The notes beneath the pieces were generated by a model that saw only the letters and a list, made by a program, of their open reading frames with translations, ran no database searches and was not told where the DNA came from. Position numbers and translations under genes: made by a program. Source: an uncultured Acetatifactor sp. (lineage in GTDB: Bacteria > Bacillota > Clostridia > Lachnospirales > Lachnospiraceae). From it: a stretch of DNA of 64,000 nt. Within the stretch, counting starts at the first letter, position 1; every line of letters begins with the position of its first letter. Where the stretch lies: positions 61,292-125,291 of the forward strand of contig CAJTOJ010000007.1 of NCBI GenBank assembly GCA_910577665.1, in the 5' to 3' direction. Of this stretch, positions 9,123-17,605 are shown piece after piece.

Positions 9123-9963
9123 TGCCCAGGATATGCCTTGCTATCTCTCTTGCTATTTTGTCTCTTCCCGCCTCATTGGGGTGTGTGCCATCCCGGGTAT
9201 ACTGCTCCCAGTCTTCCCATCTGTCATGTGGGAAAAAATCATGATACAGATCCACAATCTCCAGCCCGAACTCCGCTGCGATCTTCATCTCAGCCTGGAC
9301 ATAGTCCTCCAGTATACCGCCACCCCCATCATATTCCTCACAAGTCAGCCCCTGGCTCTCATACCAGATGTAAGTAGGTGTCACCAGCACAATCCGCATA
9401 TCCGGATTGGCCCGCTGCAAGGCCCTCAGGGAACTACGCAATGCCCCGGAGAAGGTATATTCGTCATAAGGGTCTGCCTCGTTGGCTATGGGAACCCCAT
9501 TGTAATAATCATTTATCCCATGATAGATTACCACCAGCTTCACCGTGGCAAAGTCAATCCGCTCCAGCTCGTCCACCACATTCTCAAAATACTCTGTGTT
9601 GCTCTCCCTGATCCTGAACGCCTGCTGGATACCGAAATCCCTGGCCATCACAGCTTTTGTAAGACCTGCCAGGGACAGGGAGTCCTTGGCATAATCCAGC
9701 CTGCACTCCCGGTCGATCCTGCTGATGCAAGTTCCGCCAAGCGCCCCGTTCAATACAGACATCTGTGTCAGTTTTCCCAGCTGGGCCGTTACGCCAGTCT
9801 CATCCCTAACGCCTCCACACATACTGTCCCCAAAGACCACCATGTCCACCCAGCCAGGCTGGTCTGACAGCCTGGACCGGAAGGTCAATGCTAGTAACAT
9901 CAGAAACAGACATGCCGATATCAGTCCATACAGAACTTTTTTGCTGTCCCAAAATCTTTTCAA
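9115..9963 (-). CDS. Membrane-anchored SGNH/GDSL hydrolase
   Basis: This serine esterase-like protein (282 residues) has one N-terminal helix followed by an extracellular SGNH domain. Block I is VVFGDSMCGG with the catalytic serine, block III is YHGINDYY, and block V is DGTHPNEAG carrying the Asp and His. Such enzymes add or remove O-acetyl or other acyl groups on surface glycans. The start is placed at TTG 9963 because GGGAGG stands six bases before it. A GTG at 10002, immediately after the stop of pseG, would add 13 residues but has no comparable site. A second, plus-strand SGNH protein at 34.9 kb shares the region after GINDYF closely. Location after pseG suggests action on a pseudaminic-acid-containing polymer. 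Confidence 0.82.
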   Translation of the reverse strand: MKRFWDSKKVLYGLISACLFLMLLALTFRSRLSDQPGWVDMVVFGDSMCGGVRDETGVTAQLGKLTQMSVLNGALGGTCISRIDRECRLDYAKDSLSLAGLTKAVMARDFGIQQAFRIRESNTEYFENVVDELERIDFATVKLVVIYHGINDYYNGVPIANEADPYDEYTFSGALRSSLRALQRANPDMRIVLVTPTYIWYESQGLTCEEYDGGGGILEDYVQAEMKIAAEFGLEIVDLYHDFFPHDRWEDWEQYTRDGTHPNEAGRDKIAREIARHILGSQ

Positions 9964-10002
9964 TACACGCCTCCCGCAGTCCTGTTTTCCAGATATATAC
10001 AC

Positions 10003-11037
10003 CTACAATCTGCTGAGTATTTCCGCAAGCCTGGCTGCCCCCTGTCCATCTATCATGTCCCTTTCCTTTTCCCAGAATGCAACCCTCAGGCTCCTGCTGT
10101 CTGCCAGACGGTCAAACAGTTGCTTCAAGTTCTGCCCGGTTCCCACCGGATCCCTGTGCCAGGCCCCCGCTTCCCCTGCAATCCCGCTATCCCGGATATA
10201 CCTGGTCAATATCTCCTGATTTTCCGCATAGGAAAAGCAGATAAACGGCACTCCCATGGCAGAAAGCTCGTAAACCGTAGATCCCCCTGCTGTAATTGCA
10301 ATATCACACTCCTTCATCAGACCTGCCATATCCCGCACATTGTAATGGATATGAAGGTTGCCATGCCTGGCTGCCAGATCCTGCATCTTCTGGATATGTG
10401 TTCCAAACTGCCCTACCACCACATGAAATTCCATCTGTTCGTTATACAATAGCTTCCATATCTGCCCTGCAATATTATCCAGGTCCCCACCTCCTGTGGT
10501 AATCAGCACATTGTGTACCCTCTTACGCACCTGGTAATCCGTATGCAGGAACTGCTCTCTCACAGGAATGTACCTGCTGCCTATGACCAGCCGTATATCC
10601 CTTCCCCGGTATAGATCCTCATACTGCATCTGGCTGGCTGGTGCATTATAGTTTATCACAAAATCCACCGGATAGGCATGGGATCCATAATCATCCATCA
10701 CTCCTATGCAATTCTTTTTGCCCAGTTCCATCAGATATTGGTCTGTGATAAAATAGCTGTCCACCAGGATGACATTGCCTTCTGTCCCATTCCGGAAAAG
10801 CCCCTGCCACAAGGGAAGCTCCCCACACATATCCCGGTAATCCGATCCCAGCACCACTGCCTGAAATCCCTGTTGTGCTGCCAGGGAGGCGGACTGGTCA
10901 TCTGCACACACGAACCGGATCCCGTCCTTTCCTCCCAGCCTTCCTGCAAGAGCCGTGGCAATTGTGGCACAGCGCATCAGATGCCCGGCTCCGGTTGTCG
11001 CGTTTCCATCTGCCCGGAAAAAATACATATGTTCCAC
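10003..11037 (-). CDS. pseG: UDP-diacetamido-trideoxy-altropyranose hydrolase, PseG
   Basis: PseG removes UDP from UDP-2,4-diacetamido-2,4,6-trideoxy-beta-L-altropyranose in CMP-pseudaminic acid synthesis. The 344-residue protein has the family's N-terminal loop FRADGNATTGAGHLMR, with the likely catalytic His at position 19, a GT-B-like fold, and a C-terminal nucleotide-binding part with TTGGGDLDN and TAGGSTVYEL. The start is GTG 11037, five bases after AAGGAG; ATG 11028 is too far from that site. It lies nine bases after pseI in the run pseF-fkbH-acp-pseH-pseI-pseG. Confidence 0.9.
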   Translation of the reverse strand: MEHMYFFRADGNATTGAGHLMRCATIATALAGRLGGKDGIRFVCADDQSASLAAQQGFQAVVLGSDYRDMCGELPLWQGLFRNGTEGNVILVDSYFITDQYLMELGKKNCIGVMDDYGSHAYPVDFVINYNAPASQMQYEDLYRGRDIRLVIGSRYIPVREQFLHTDYQVRKRVHNVLITTGGGDLDNIAGQIWKLLYNEQMEFHVVVGQFGTHIQKMQDLAARHGNLHIHYNVRDMAGLMKECDIAITAGGSTVYELSAMGVPFICFSYAENQEILTRYIRDSGIAGEAGAWHRDPVGTGQNLKQLFDRLADSRSLRVAFWEKERDMIDGQGAARLAEILSRL

Positions 11038-11046
11038 ATATACTCC

Positions 11047-12105
11047 TTATGAAAAATCCACCAGATCCCAGCTCATAGGAGTCCCCAGTTTTACATCCCT
11101 GGACACTCTCTTGCCCAACAGTTCCTCATAATATTTTGTGTGAAGTCCATTGGCAGGTCTCACGGAACGCAGATTGTCCGGGGTGAATATCTCTCCTGCC
11201 CCCATATCTTTTGCTACAAAGAGGGACCTGGAATGTTCCCGCTCCCTGGCCGCCATGGGAGACAGCTCATATGTCACTTTCCCCAGAGCCAGCTCCACCT
11301 TGCGGATGTTGTCCACCATCTCCCCAAATTCCTGCGGCTCCATGGAAAAAGCGGCGTCAGCACCGCCATCTGCCCGGCTTAGGGTCAGATGCTTCTCCAC
11401 CACCTTTGCCCCCAGGGCAACTGCTGCACCTGGCACGGCACATCCAAAGGTATGGTCAGAGAGTCCTACTATGCAGTCAAAGGTATCCCGCATGGCAGGA
11501 ATGGTCCTTAGATTCACATCTTCATAGGGAGCCGGGTATGCAGATGTGCATTTCAAGAGTATCACCTGCTCATTTCCCTCTTTCCGGCAGGTCTCCACCG
11601 CCAGCTCGATATCCGCCAGACGGGCTATTCCTGTGGCCAGTATCATGGGCTTCCCTAACCTGGCAATCTTCCGGATCAAGGGTATATCATTGATTTCAAA
11701 GGATGCAATCTTATAGACAGGTACCTCCATCTGCTCCAGGAAATCCACACTGGTTCCATCAAAAGGAGAAGAAAAGAATACAAGCCCCATGTCTTCTGCC
11801 ATTTTCTTGAGTTCAGGCTGCCATTCCCAGGGTGTGTACGCTGATTCATATAGCCTGTGAAGCGTGTTTCCGTCCCAGAGAGTTCCCTGGGTAATCTGGA
11901 AACAGGGATCGTCACAGTCCAGGGTAATGGTGTCTGCCGTATAAGTCTGGATCTTCACGGCATCTGCCCCTGCCTCTCTGGCCGCCTGCAGGATCGCCAC
12001 TGCCCGGTCAAAGTCCATGTTGTGGTTAGCTGACATTTCCGCCACGATAAACACCGGGGAAGTTTCACTGATCACATGGTTTCCAATTCTGATTTCCTTG
12101 TCCAT
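11047..12105 (-). CDS. pseI: Pseudaminic acid synthase, PseI
   Basis: PseI condenses 2,4-diacetamido-2,4,6-trideoxy-L-altrose with phosphoenolpyruvate to give pseudaminic acid. The protein (352 residues) has the NeuB-type barrel with VKIQTYTADTITLDC, then the PseI-specific GTLWDGNTLHRLYESAYTPW, SSPFDGTSVDFLE, YKIASFEI and VEKHLTLSRADGGAD. A C-terminal SAF/antifreeze-like domain covers about residues 290-352. The GTLWDG and TPWEWQ signatures favour pseudaminate over sialate or legionaminate synthase. ATG 12105 follows AAAGGA at eight bases. pseH ends 17 nt upstream and pseG starts nine bases downstream. Confidence 0.93.
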   Translation of the reverse strand: MDKEIRIGNHVISETSPVFIVAEMSANHNMDFDRAVAILQAAREAGADAVKIQTYTADTITLDCDDPCFQITQGTLWDGNTLHRLYESAYTPWEWQPELKKMAEDMGLVFFSSPFDGTSVDFLEQMEVPVYKIASFEINDIPLIRKIARLGKPMILATGIARLADIELAVETCRKEGNEQVILLKCTSAYPAPYEDVNLRTIPAMRDTFDCIVGLSDHTFGCAVPGAAVALGAKVVEKHLTLSRADGGADAAFSMEPQEFGEMVDNIRKVELALGKVTYELSPMAAREREHSRSLFVAKDMGAGEIFTPDNLRSVRPANGLHTKYYEELLGKRVSRDVKLGTPMSWDLVDFS

Positions 12106-12122
12106 CACCTGCGTCCTTTCTT

Positions 12123-12668
12123 CTAAACGAACTTTATCTTCTCATATTTCTTCGAGGGACGGATTTCTTCCCACCGTTCTGCTGTCATACGCATGTATGT
12201 CACATCATAATACACGCCTTCTTTGCACACATGGTGTTTCCGTTCTTCCACAATCTCACATCCGCAGAGCTTGTGAAGCTGGATCACGCCTGTATTCAGG
12301 GAAAAAACATCCCCATACACTGCCCTCTTTCCCAGTACATCAAATACATAGTCATACAGACTCATCTCCAATGACAATGCCACCTGGATACTACGCAGTC
12401 TCCGTTCTCCCACATAGTAGGCCCAGCCAAGGTTTCCATGGCGATTGTCCAGCCCCGTCAAATTGATAACCCCTGCCGGAGTCCCATTTACCAGAATCAT
12501 CCAGTACTTCACATCTGTACTGGCCTCAATGGAAGCCAGCCACGCTTTCTGCCCTTCCAGTGTAAGCCTTGGATTCGTATTCATATACCTGGTAATATCC
12601 GGATCCATGCGCCAGTGCATAATATTCTCCAGATCTGTCTGCTCAATGGAACGTACTGTCACACTCAT
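12123..12668 (-). CDS. pseH: PseH-type N-acyltransferase (GNAT)
   Basis: The 181-residue GNAT protein matches PseH, which acylates the 4-amino group of UDP-4-amino-4,6-dideoxy-beta-L-AltNAc. Visible features are RSIEQTDLENIMHWRMD at the N-terminus, INLTGLDNRHGNLGWAYYVG in the acetyl-CoA core, and VFSLNTGVIQLHKLCGCE near the C-terminus. The start is ATG 12668, overlapping the stop of the acyl carrier protein gene by four bases (ATGA); an upstream extension to 12794 is only read-through of that gene in another frame. Because translation is coupled to an acyl carrier protein, the donor might be an acyl-ACP instead of, or as well as, acetyl-CoA. That is inference. Confidence 0.88.
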   Translation of the reverse strand: MSVTVRSIEQTDLENIMHWRMDPDITRYMNTNPRLTLEGQKAWLASIEASTDVKYWMILVNGTPAGVINLTGLDNRHGNLGWAYYVGERRLRSIQVALSLEMSLYDYVFDVLGKRAVYGDVFSLNTGVIQLHKLCGCEIVEERKHHVCKEGVYYDVTYMRMTAERWEEIRPSKKYEKIKFV

Positions 12669-12886
12669 CGTATGCCTGCCTTTTCCAGCAGTTCCCCCAC
12701 GCCGGTCAGTTCTATGGCCTCCTCCAGGGGAATGGAAATACCCAGTTTCTCCTCCAGTTCCCCGATGATCATCACATGGGCCAGAGAATCCCATTGCTCT
12801 ACATCTGCAATCATGGTATCTTCCTGTATGGTTCCTTCCGGCACGTGCAATGCCTCTTCAATCAATGCAAATACCTTCTCTTTCAA
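12665..12886 (-). CDS. Acyl carrier protein
   Basis: The small acidic protein (73 residues) has the carrier-protein motif WDSLAHV. Ser34 is the expected 4'-phosphopantetheine site, with predicted four-helix spacing around it. It is embedded between the FkbH-like gene and pseH, with ATGA overlaps at both ends, so all three should be made in step. It is therefore a dedicated carrier and not the housekeeping fatty-acid ACP, which lies in fab clusters. The likely partner is the FkbH-like enzyme, which in polyketide systems loads a glyceryl group onto a carrier. No ketosynthase or other polyketide gene is present here. Confidence 0.9.
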   Translation of the reverse strand: MKEKVFALIEEALHVPEGTIQEDTMIADVEQWDSLAHVMIIGELEEKLGISIPLEEAIELTGVGELLEKAGIR

Positions 12887-14604
12887 GTCAATCCCTCCTT
12901 GTCCGCTTCCACGGCACTGATCACTTTTGCAGCATATGGCCTCTTCGGCACTTCTGCCAGTTCCAGGTAATATACAGTTCCTCCTGTGCCACCATCTGGC
13001 AGTGGCTCCTGTTTTCTGTATCCCATCTGGTCATATAGCTTTTCCACCGGCTGGTTTTTTGCCGTTGGCAGATATACCCCTGCCAGATGGGTATATCCCC
13101 TGGCTTTCAGATCTGACTCCACATCTTCCAGGATAGCATATTCTATATTTTTCCCCATGACCCTGCAGCTCATGACAAATTCTTCCACCACAGGTTGTCC
13201 TGCTTCCCTGTTTTCCACTTTTAACATTATGTCGCCCGGTAATCTTCCCTCCACATCCACTACAGCGGCGGCCACAACACCATTGTCGCCAAATTTATCC
13301 GTTACCCGATACAGATAAACCAGTTTTTCCTGCCCTTCCACTATCCTGGCCAGTTCCCCCTGGGTATACCGGATGGTGGTCAGATTGAACTGGTTCGTCT
13401 TGTTTACCAATTGGGCCAGACGTTCCATGTGCTTTGCCGGATCCACCCTTGTGATCACAATCTGTAACTGTTCAAGATACGTCTGAAAATCCCCTGTTTC
13501 CTGTTCCAACTGTTTTCTTGCCGCATTTGCCGTATATTGTGCCGTTTTTGTCCTGTCTTCATCTGTCACATAAGCCTTCTCAAAATATTCCCTGTAAATG
13601 CTCCCCATAGCCGGGGCAAGTTCCTCCGGCGATGCCGGAAAATCAGGCACTGCCACCTCTGGCAGCATAGTCCCTACCAACTCCCTCTCGGCTGGATTGT
13701 CATCCCAGAACACAAAAGAATCCAGGCCCAGATTCAATTCCCCTGCAATATCCTGTATATTCTCATATTTCGGTCTCCAATTGATCCGGATCACAGCAAA
13801 GTCTGCACTCCGAAGTACCATATGCGGATGTGCATCCAGGATCTCCATGGCATCCTCCCTGTTATTTTTGGAGACAATCCCCAGCAACACCCCCTGCCTC
13901 TGCATCTGCAGAATGACCCGCTGCAGGTTCTTATAAGCCAACCCCGTATGGCTCTCGGAGAGCTCTATGGGTGTATGGTCACTTTCCCCTGCAAGTCCTC
14001 CCCAGAGCGTATTGTCCAGATCCAGCAGCAATACTTTGCGAGGTATACGGGTCTCCACCCTGACCTTATCCAGGATCAAGGTACACAGCCTCTTCTGGGC
14101 TTCCCCGCTTAAAAGGATCTTTCCCATGTACCACATCTTCATGGAAAAAGACTTTTCACTGCCCAAGGTCTCTATGAGCCGGTGGAAAGGCAGGATACGC
14201 ACATTCTGTCTCACCTGGCACAGCTTCTCCAGATACTGCTGCCATAGTCCTTCCAGATGCAGCTTCCTCCCCATATCCGCCGTGGTCTCCAGTTCCATCC
14301 CCCACAGATAGCTGTCAGAGACATAGTATACCACTTCCTGTTTCAAGGTGCCCTGCAAATTCCGAAACCACTGTCTGATCCTACCTTCCGCCGCTGTGGG
14401 ATCCAGGTCATGTTCCAGCAGTTCCATCAGATCCATCACGAAAAAGACCATCCCGGCACCATAAGTGTGATAAGAAGATGCCGGATTCATCAGTGTTCCC
14501 AGTTCATTGCCGTACCCTTCCGTCCGGTAGATATCCACTTCCTTTCCAAGCAGCCGGATCACAACATCCATATTGATATTGGACAAAAGTGCTATCCTAG
14601 GCAA
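12883..14604 (-). CDS. FkbH-like HAD-IIIC protein with C-terminal GNAT domain
   Basis: The 573-residue protein has three parts: an N-terminal SGNH-like region (1-180, including KMWYMGKILLSG), a HAD-IIIC domain with VLLLDLDNTLWGG (nucleophile D195, acid D197), GIVSKNN and FWDDNPAER, and a C-terminal GNAT-like region (about 420-560). FkbH-family enzymes convert 1,3-bisphosphoglycerate into glyceryl-S-ACP. The adjacent acyl carrier protein fits this, overlapping by four bases. The start is TTG 14604, placed by AGGAGGT. Here the family lies inside a pseudaminic acid operon, so a glyceryl or related acyl group for the sugar is the natural hypothesis. The exact acyl group cannot be read from sequence. 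Confidence 0.88.
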   Translation of the reverse strand: MPRIALLSNINMDVVIRLLGKEVDIYRTEGYGNELGTLMNPASSYHTYGAGMVFFVMDLMELLEHDLDPTAAEGRIRQWFRNLQGTLKQEVVYYVSDSYLWGMELETTADMGRKLHLEGLWQQYLEKLCQVRQNVRILPFHRLIETLGSEKSFSMKMWYMGKILLSGEAQKRLCTLILDKVRVETRIPRKVLLLDLDNTLWGGLAGESDHTPIELSESHTGLAYKNLQRVILQMQRQGVLLGIVSKNNREDAMEILDAHPHMVLRSADFAVIRINWRPKYENIQDIAGELNLGLDSFVFWDDNPAERELVGTMLPEVAVPDFPASPEELAPAMGSIYREYFEKAYVTDEDRTKTAQYTANAARKQLEQETGDFQTYLEQLQIVITRVDPAKHMERLAQLVNKTNQFNLTTIRYTQGELARIVEGQEKLVYLYRVTDKFGDNGVVAAAVVDVEGRLPGDIMLKVENREAGQPVVEEFVMSCRVMGKNIEYAILEDVESDLKARGYTHLAGVYLPTAKNQPVEKLYDQMGYRKQEPLPDGGTGGTVYYLELAEVPKRPYAAKVISAVEADKEGLT

Positions 14605-14616
14605 ACTGCCACCTCC

Positions 14617-15315
14617 TCACTCTCCATGTGCCCCATTCATCAAGCGGTATTTCATCTCTGCAATCTGCCAGTCCGTCTGATTATCTATATCCTGTACTTC
14701 CAGTTCTGGCACAATCCATGGCAGGATATTCCCTACCATCAGCTTTCTGTTTCTCTTGAAGGCGTCTGTCCGGAATACATAAAACTGCCCCACATCATGA
14801 TACTGGGGTTCCAGATCCTGGGAACGGCTATCCAGATATTCGGGACATCTGAATACCAGCCGCCCCTCTTTTACAATCATGGCCCGCTGGGGTGGATAAG
14901 AAAAGGCCACCACTGGTATCAGCGTATCCGCATCACTCCCTTCCAGCGCCCGGACTGCACCTTGTAGCTTATCTGACGTCACAAACGGTGCTGTGGGGTA
15001 GATACAGCAGGCCAGATCATAGGTTTCCCCCCGCTTTCCGTATTCCTCCAGGACTTCCAGTATAACATCGTTTGTGGTTGCATAATCATCAGATGCTTCC
15101 TGGCTGCGGAAAAAAGGAATCTGCGCCCCATATCTTTTTGCAACTTCTGCTATCTCTTCATCCTCTGTAGATACCATGACTTTGTCAAATATACCCGACT
15201 GTAGTGCCGCCTCAATGGAATATGCCAATATGGGTTTCCCACAGAACTCCTTGATATTTTTCCTGGGAATCCGTTTGCTGCCCCCCCGGGCCGTGATAAT
15301 TGCCAATCTCTTCAT
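14617..15315 (-). CDS. pseF: CMP-pseudaminic acid cytidylyltransferase, PseF
   Basis: PseF activates pseudaminic acid with CTP for transfer. The 232-residue protein has the CMP-sugar synthetase start AIITARGGSKRIPRKNIKEF, the middle motif YPTAPFVTSDKL, and the pseudaminate-type FSYPPQRA. The C-terminus has PELEVQDIDNQTDW, where the metal-binding Asp residues sit. FSYPPQRA separates it from NeuA and the legionaminate enzyme. It is the first gene of the run pseF-fkbH-acp-pseH-pseI-pseG and begins four bases after the stop of a giant membrane protein, so it is probably co-transcribed with that gene. The 12-nt gap to fkbH holds its AGGAGGT site. Confidence 0.93.
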   Translation of the reverse strand: MKRLAIITARGGSKRIPRKNIKEFCGKPILAYSIEAALQSGIFDKVMVSTEDEEIAEVAKRYGAQIPFFRSQEASDDYATTNDVILEVLEEYGKRGETYDLACCIYPTAPFVTSDKLQGAVRALEGSDADTLIPVVAFSYPPQRAMIVKEGRLVFRCPEYLDSRSQDLEPQYHDVGQFYVFRTDAFKRNRKLMVGNILPWIVPELEVQDIDNQTDWQIAEMKYRLMNGAHGE

Positions 15316-15319
15316 TTTC

Positions 15320-17605
15320 TCATACTCCTGCCTTCACACTTTCAGATCTGCTGTCTGTAGCAGCACAGACAATTTTTGAAATCCTTCTCCTTCTGATCCC
15401 ATAATATACCAAAAAACCAATTCCTGCAATCACGCTGACAGCTTCTGCCAGATGCCAGTACCACATTCCTGCATACCATACACGGATCTGCCCGCTAAAA
15501 TCCTCTGGCAGCAGTACCCTGACATCGCAATTATCTCCCTTTATCAAGGCAAGCTCTTCCCCGGTATTACCCTCCACAGCCCGGTAACCCTTATAATAAA
15601 GCAGAGGCAGTTCTAAGTATGACGCCTCCCCTGTGGTCACATAGCCCCGAACCGCCAGTCCCTTTTTCTCATATCCATCCAGGGTCACGCCGTTTCCCAA
15701 AACCGGTGCATGGTTTCTCATATGGGTAATGTCTGCGTCCAAAGGCAGATACTCTGCCCCCAGGACTGCCGCACTGCCTATATTCTGTGGTGTATACAGA
15801 CGCAGAAAGCTGTCACGTGTGAGCAGAAAATCATTCAGTTGATACCCGCCAAACAGAACAGCTGCCGCGCCTATAATCCCCAGTCCTGTCCACCCCTTCT
15901 GTTTCCCCCACTGGCTACAGATTACCTTCTCTCCCGTCACACAGGCTACAAACACGCCCAGTACCGTGGCAACAGAAGTAATTCTGGTAGGAAACTGAAT
16001 AGAACCAACCAGAGATGCCAGAACCTTGTTTGCATGACTCAGAAAATCCCAGGGAAACCAGCTTGTACTCATGACAAGGGCAATTACCGTGAGTATCCAC
16101 ACGATGTCCCCAGCTCTTTTCTTTTTGTCTTGTACAATAAGATCCCCTGTCTCTTTGCATTTGTACCTGCGAACCACCAGCCATAAAAACATACAGAACA
16201 GAAGTGCCACTCCCAGGCCAATGGGCTCTGCTTCCAGCATTCCGTTCTCCACATACCGGGAGGATGACCCTCCTGCCTGCAACGTATAAAAGATCTGGGC
16301 CGGATAGACCCCCCTGCTCTGGATAAGCATTCCGGCATTGTTGCCAAAATAATACTGGTCTGCAAACATCAGATCCAAAAAGGGCACCAGGTACCATGCA
16401 TTGATTACCACTGTCATAATCACGGTACAAGACAGAACCATAAAAGTCCGGCGTCTAAAGGTCTTCTTCCACAAAATCAAGCAAAGTACTATCACAAAAA
16501 AGCCGGTCATCTCACACGTTAGGGCATGGGACTGGATCACACCCGAAAACCCAATCACAGGTATCACCCAGTTCCACAGATAGCCCTTTTTCCCGGGATC
16601 CTCTGTATAAATCCGGTAAAATCCCCACACCAGAAGAGGCAGGAAGATCATGGCTGTAGTCTCGCCAATGGCTGCCCGGTTATACATATTGTACATTCGG
16701 TAAGGTGCCAAGGTATATAGCAGACTCCCAAAGAAACCCAGATACCGGTTGCGGAAGCATCCCTTGAAACTGATATAGGCCACCCAGGCCGTAGCCAGGT
16801 TCACTGCCACCAGGAACATCCGGTAAGCGGCATCCGGGGTAAACCCGATCAACCGGAGCACTGCAGGCACTGCCAGGCAGGTATCCCCGTAGAAAAACGA
16901 ACTGGCATATCCATGTCCACCCAGCCATACAGACCACATACGCACAGGCAGCTCTCCCAGCCTGATGGCATCTGCCAGAGTCTCAATCCGCCTCATATGA
17001 AAGATCAAGTCAGCTCCGTATATAGCGTAATCCACGAAGGCTGGCAGGGATGCAAAAACCATCAGCGCGGGCAATCCGAATCCCACTACTTGCTTTTCCA
17101 TGGGAATCGGGTGTTTCCGATGATACATGCAAATCACCAGAATCCCATTTAACAGAAGACAGCCCGCTATTACCCAGAACAGAAAGACTCTTTGCCCTGC
17201 ATTGGTTGCATGCAGTTCCAGACCCTGTACCTCTACATTTTCTGACAGATGAAACACAGCCTTGCATGTTTCCACAGAATCCGTCAGAAAAAAGGAACAT
17301 TCCCGCACAGAATCTCCTTCCCAGACAGAAGCTTCATTTGCAAGCAAAGTCCTGTGTCTGTCGCTCTCTGTCACCACGCCAAAGGAACCAAGATTATCCC
17401 CCTCTCCTGCATAATAGAGCCGCAGAACATAATGCCCGGCTGGAAGACTGACACCATCCTCTATCAGACGGCCCGCATCCTCTCTGTCTACCACCACACC
17501 TGACCTGCCAAAGAGACCTGCTATGCCCAGCAGAAGCAGCAGACATTCCAGTCCTAACAATACCCAAATTTTTTTATTTTTGAGAAACCCGGATTCTCCC
17601 AGCAT
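15320..17605 (-). CDS. Large GT-C-like membrane protein (trio member A)
   Basis: The 761-residue protein has an N-terminal helix and a beta-rich external domain (about 30-150). Next come a second helix near 170 and a polytopic core with the external-loop motif DYAIYGADLIFHMRRIETLAD and GYASSFFYGD. A C-terminal external domain (about 600-730) precedes a last helix. Similar proteins are often labelled YfhO-like or 6-pyruvoyl-tetrahydropterin-synthase-related membrane proteins. It is paralogous to the 19.0-21.4 kb protein over its whole length and to the 17.6-19.0 kb protein over the core. The acidic loop before GxxxR(I/V)E suggests a polyprenyl-sugar transferase. ATG 17605 follows AAGGAG and overlaps the preceding gene by 32 nt. 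Confidence 0.72.
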   Translation of the reverse strand: MLGESGFLKNKKIWVLLGLECLLLLLGIAGLFGRSGVVVDREDAGRLIEDGVSLPAGHYVLRLYYAGEGDNLGSFGVVTESDRHRTLLANEASVWEGDSVRECSFFLTDSVETCKAVFHLSENVEVQGLELHATNAGQRVFLFWVIAGCLLLNGILVICMYHRKHPIPMEKQVVGFGLPALMVFASLPAFVDYAIYGADLIFHMRRIETLADAIRLGELPVRMWSVWLGGHGYASSFFYGDTCLAVPAVLRLIGFTPDAAYRMFLVAVNLATAWVAYISFKGCFRNRYLGFFGSLLYTLAPYRMYNMYNRAAIGETTAMIFLPLLVWGFYRIYTEDPGKKGYLWNWVIPVIGFSGVIQSHALTCEMTGFFVIVLCLILWKKTFRRRTFMVLSCTVIMTVVINAWYLVPFLDLMFADQYYFGNNAGMLIQSRGVYPAQIFYTLQAGGSSSRYVENGMLEAEPIGLGVALLFCMFLWLVVRRYKCKETGDLIVQDKKKRAGDIVWILTVIALVMSTSWFPWDFLSHANKVLASLVGSIQFPTRITSVATVLGVFVACVTGEKVICSQWGKQKGWTGLGIIGAAAVLFGGYQLNDFLLTRDSFLRLYTPQNIGSAAVLGAEYLPLDADITHMRNHAPVLGNGVTLDGYEKKGLAVRGYVTTGEASYLELPLLYYKGYRAVEGNTGEELALIKGDNCDVRVLLPEDFSGQIRVWYAGMWYWHLAEAVSVIAGIGFLVYYGIRRRRISKIVCAATDSRSESVKAGV

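Noticed and set aside
12669..12794. 42-residue N-terminal extension of PseH
   Set aside because: It is the acyl carrier gene read in another frame; ATG 12668 with the ATGA overlap is the natural start.
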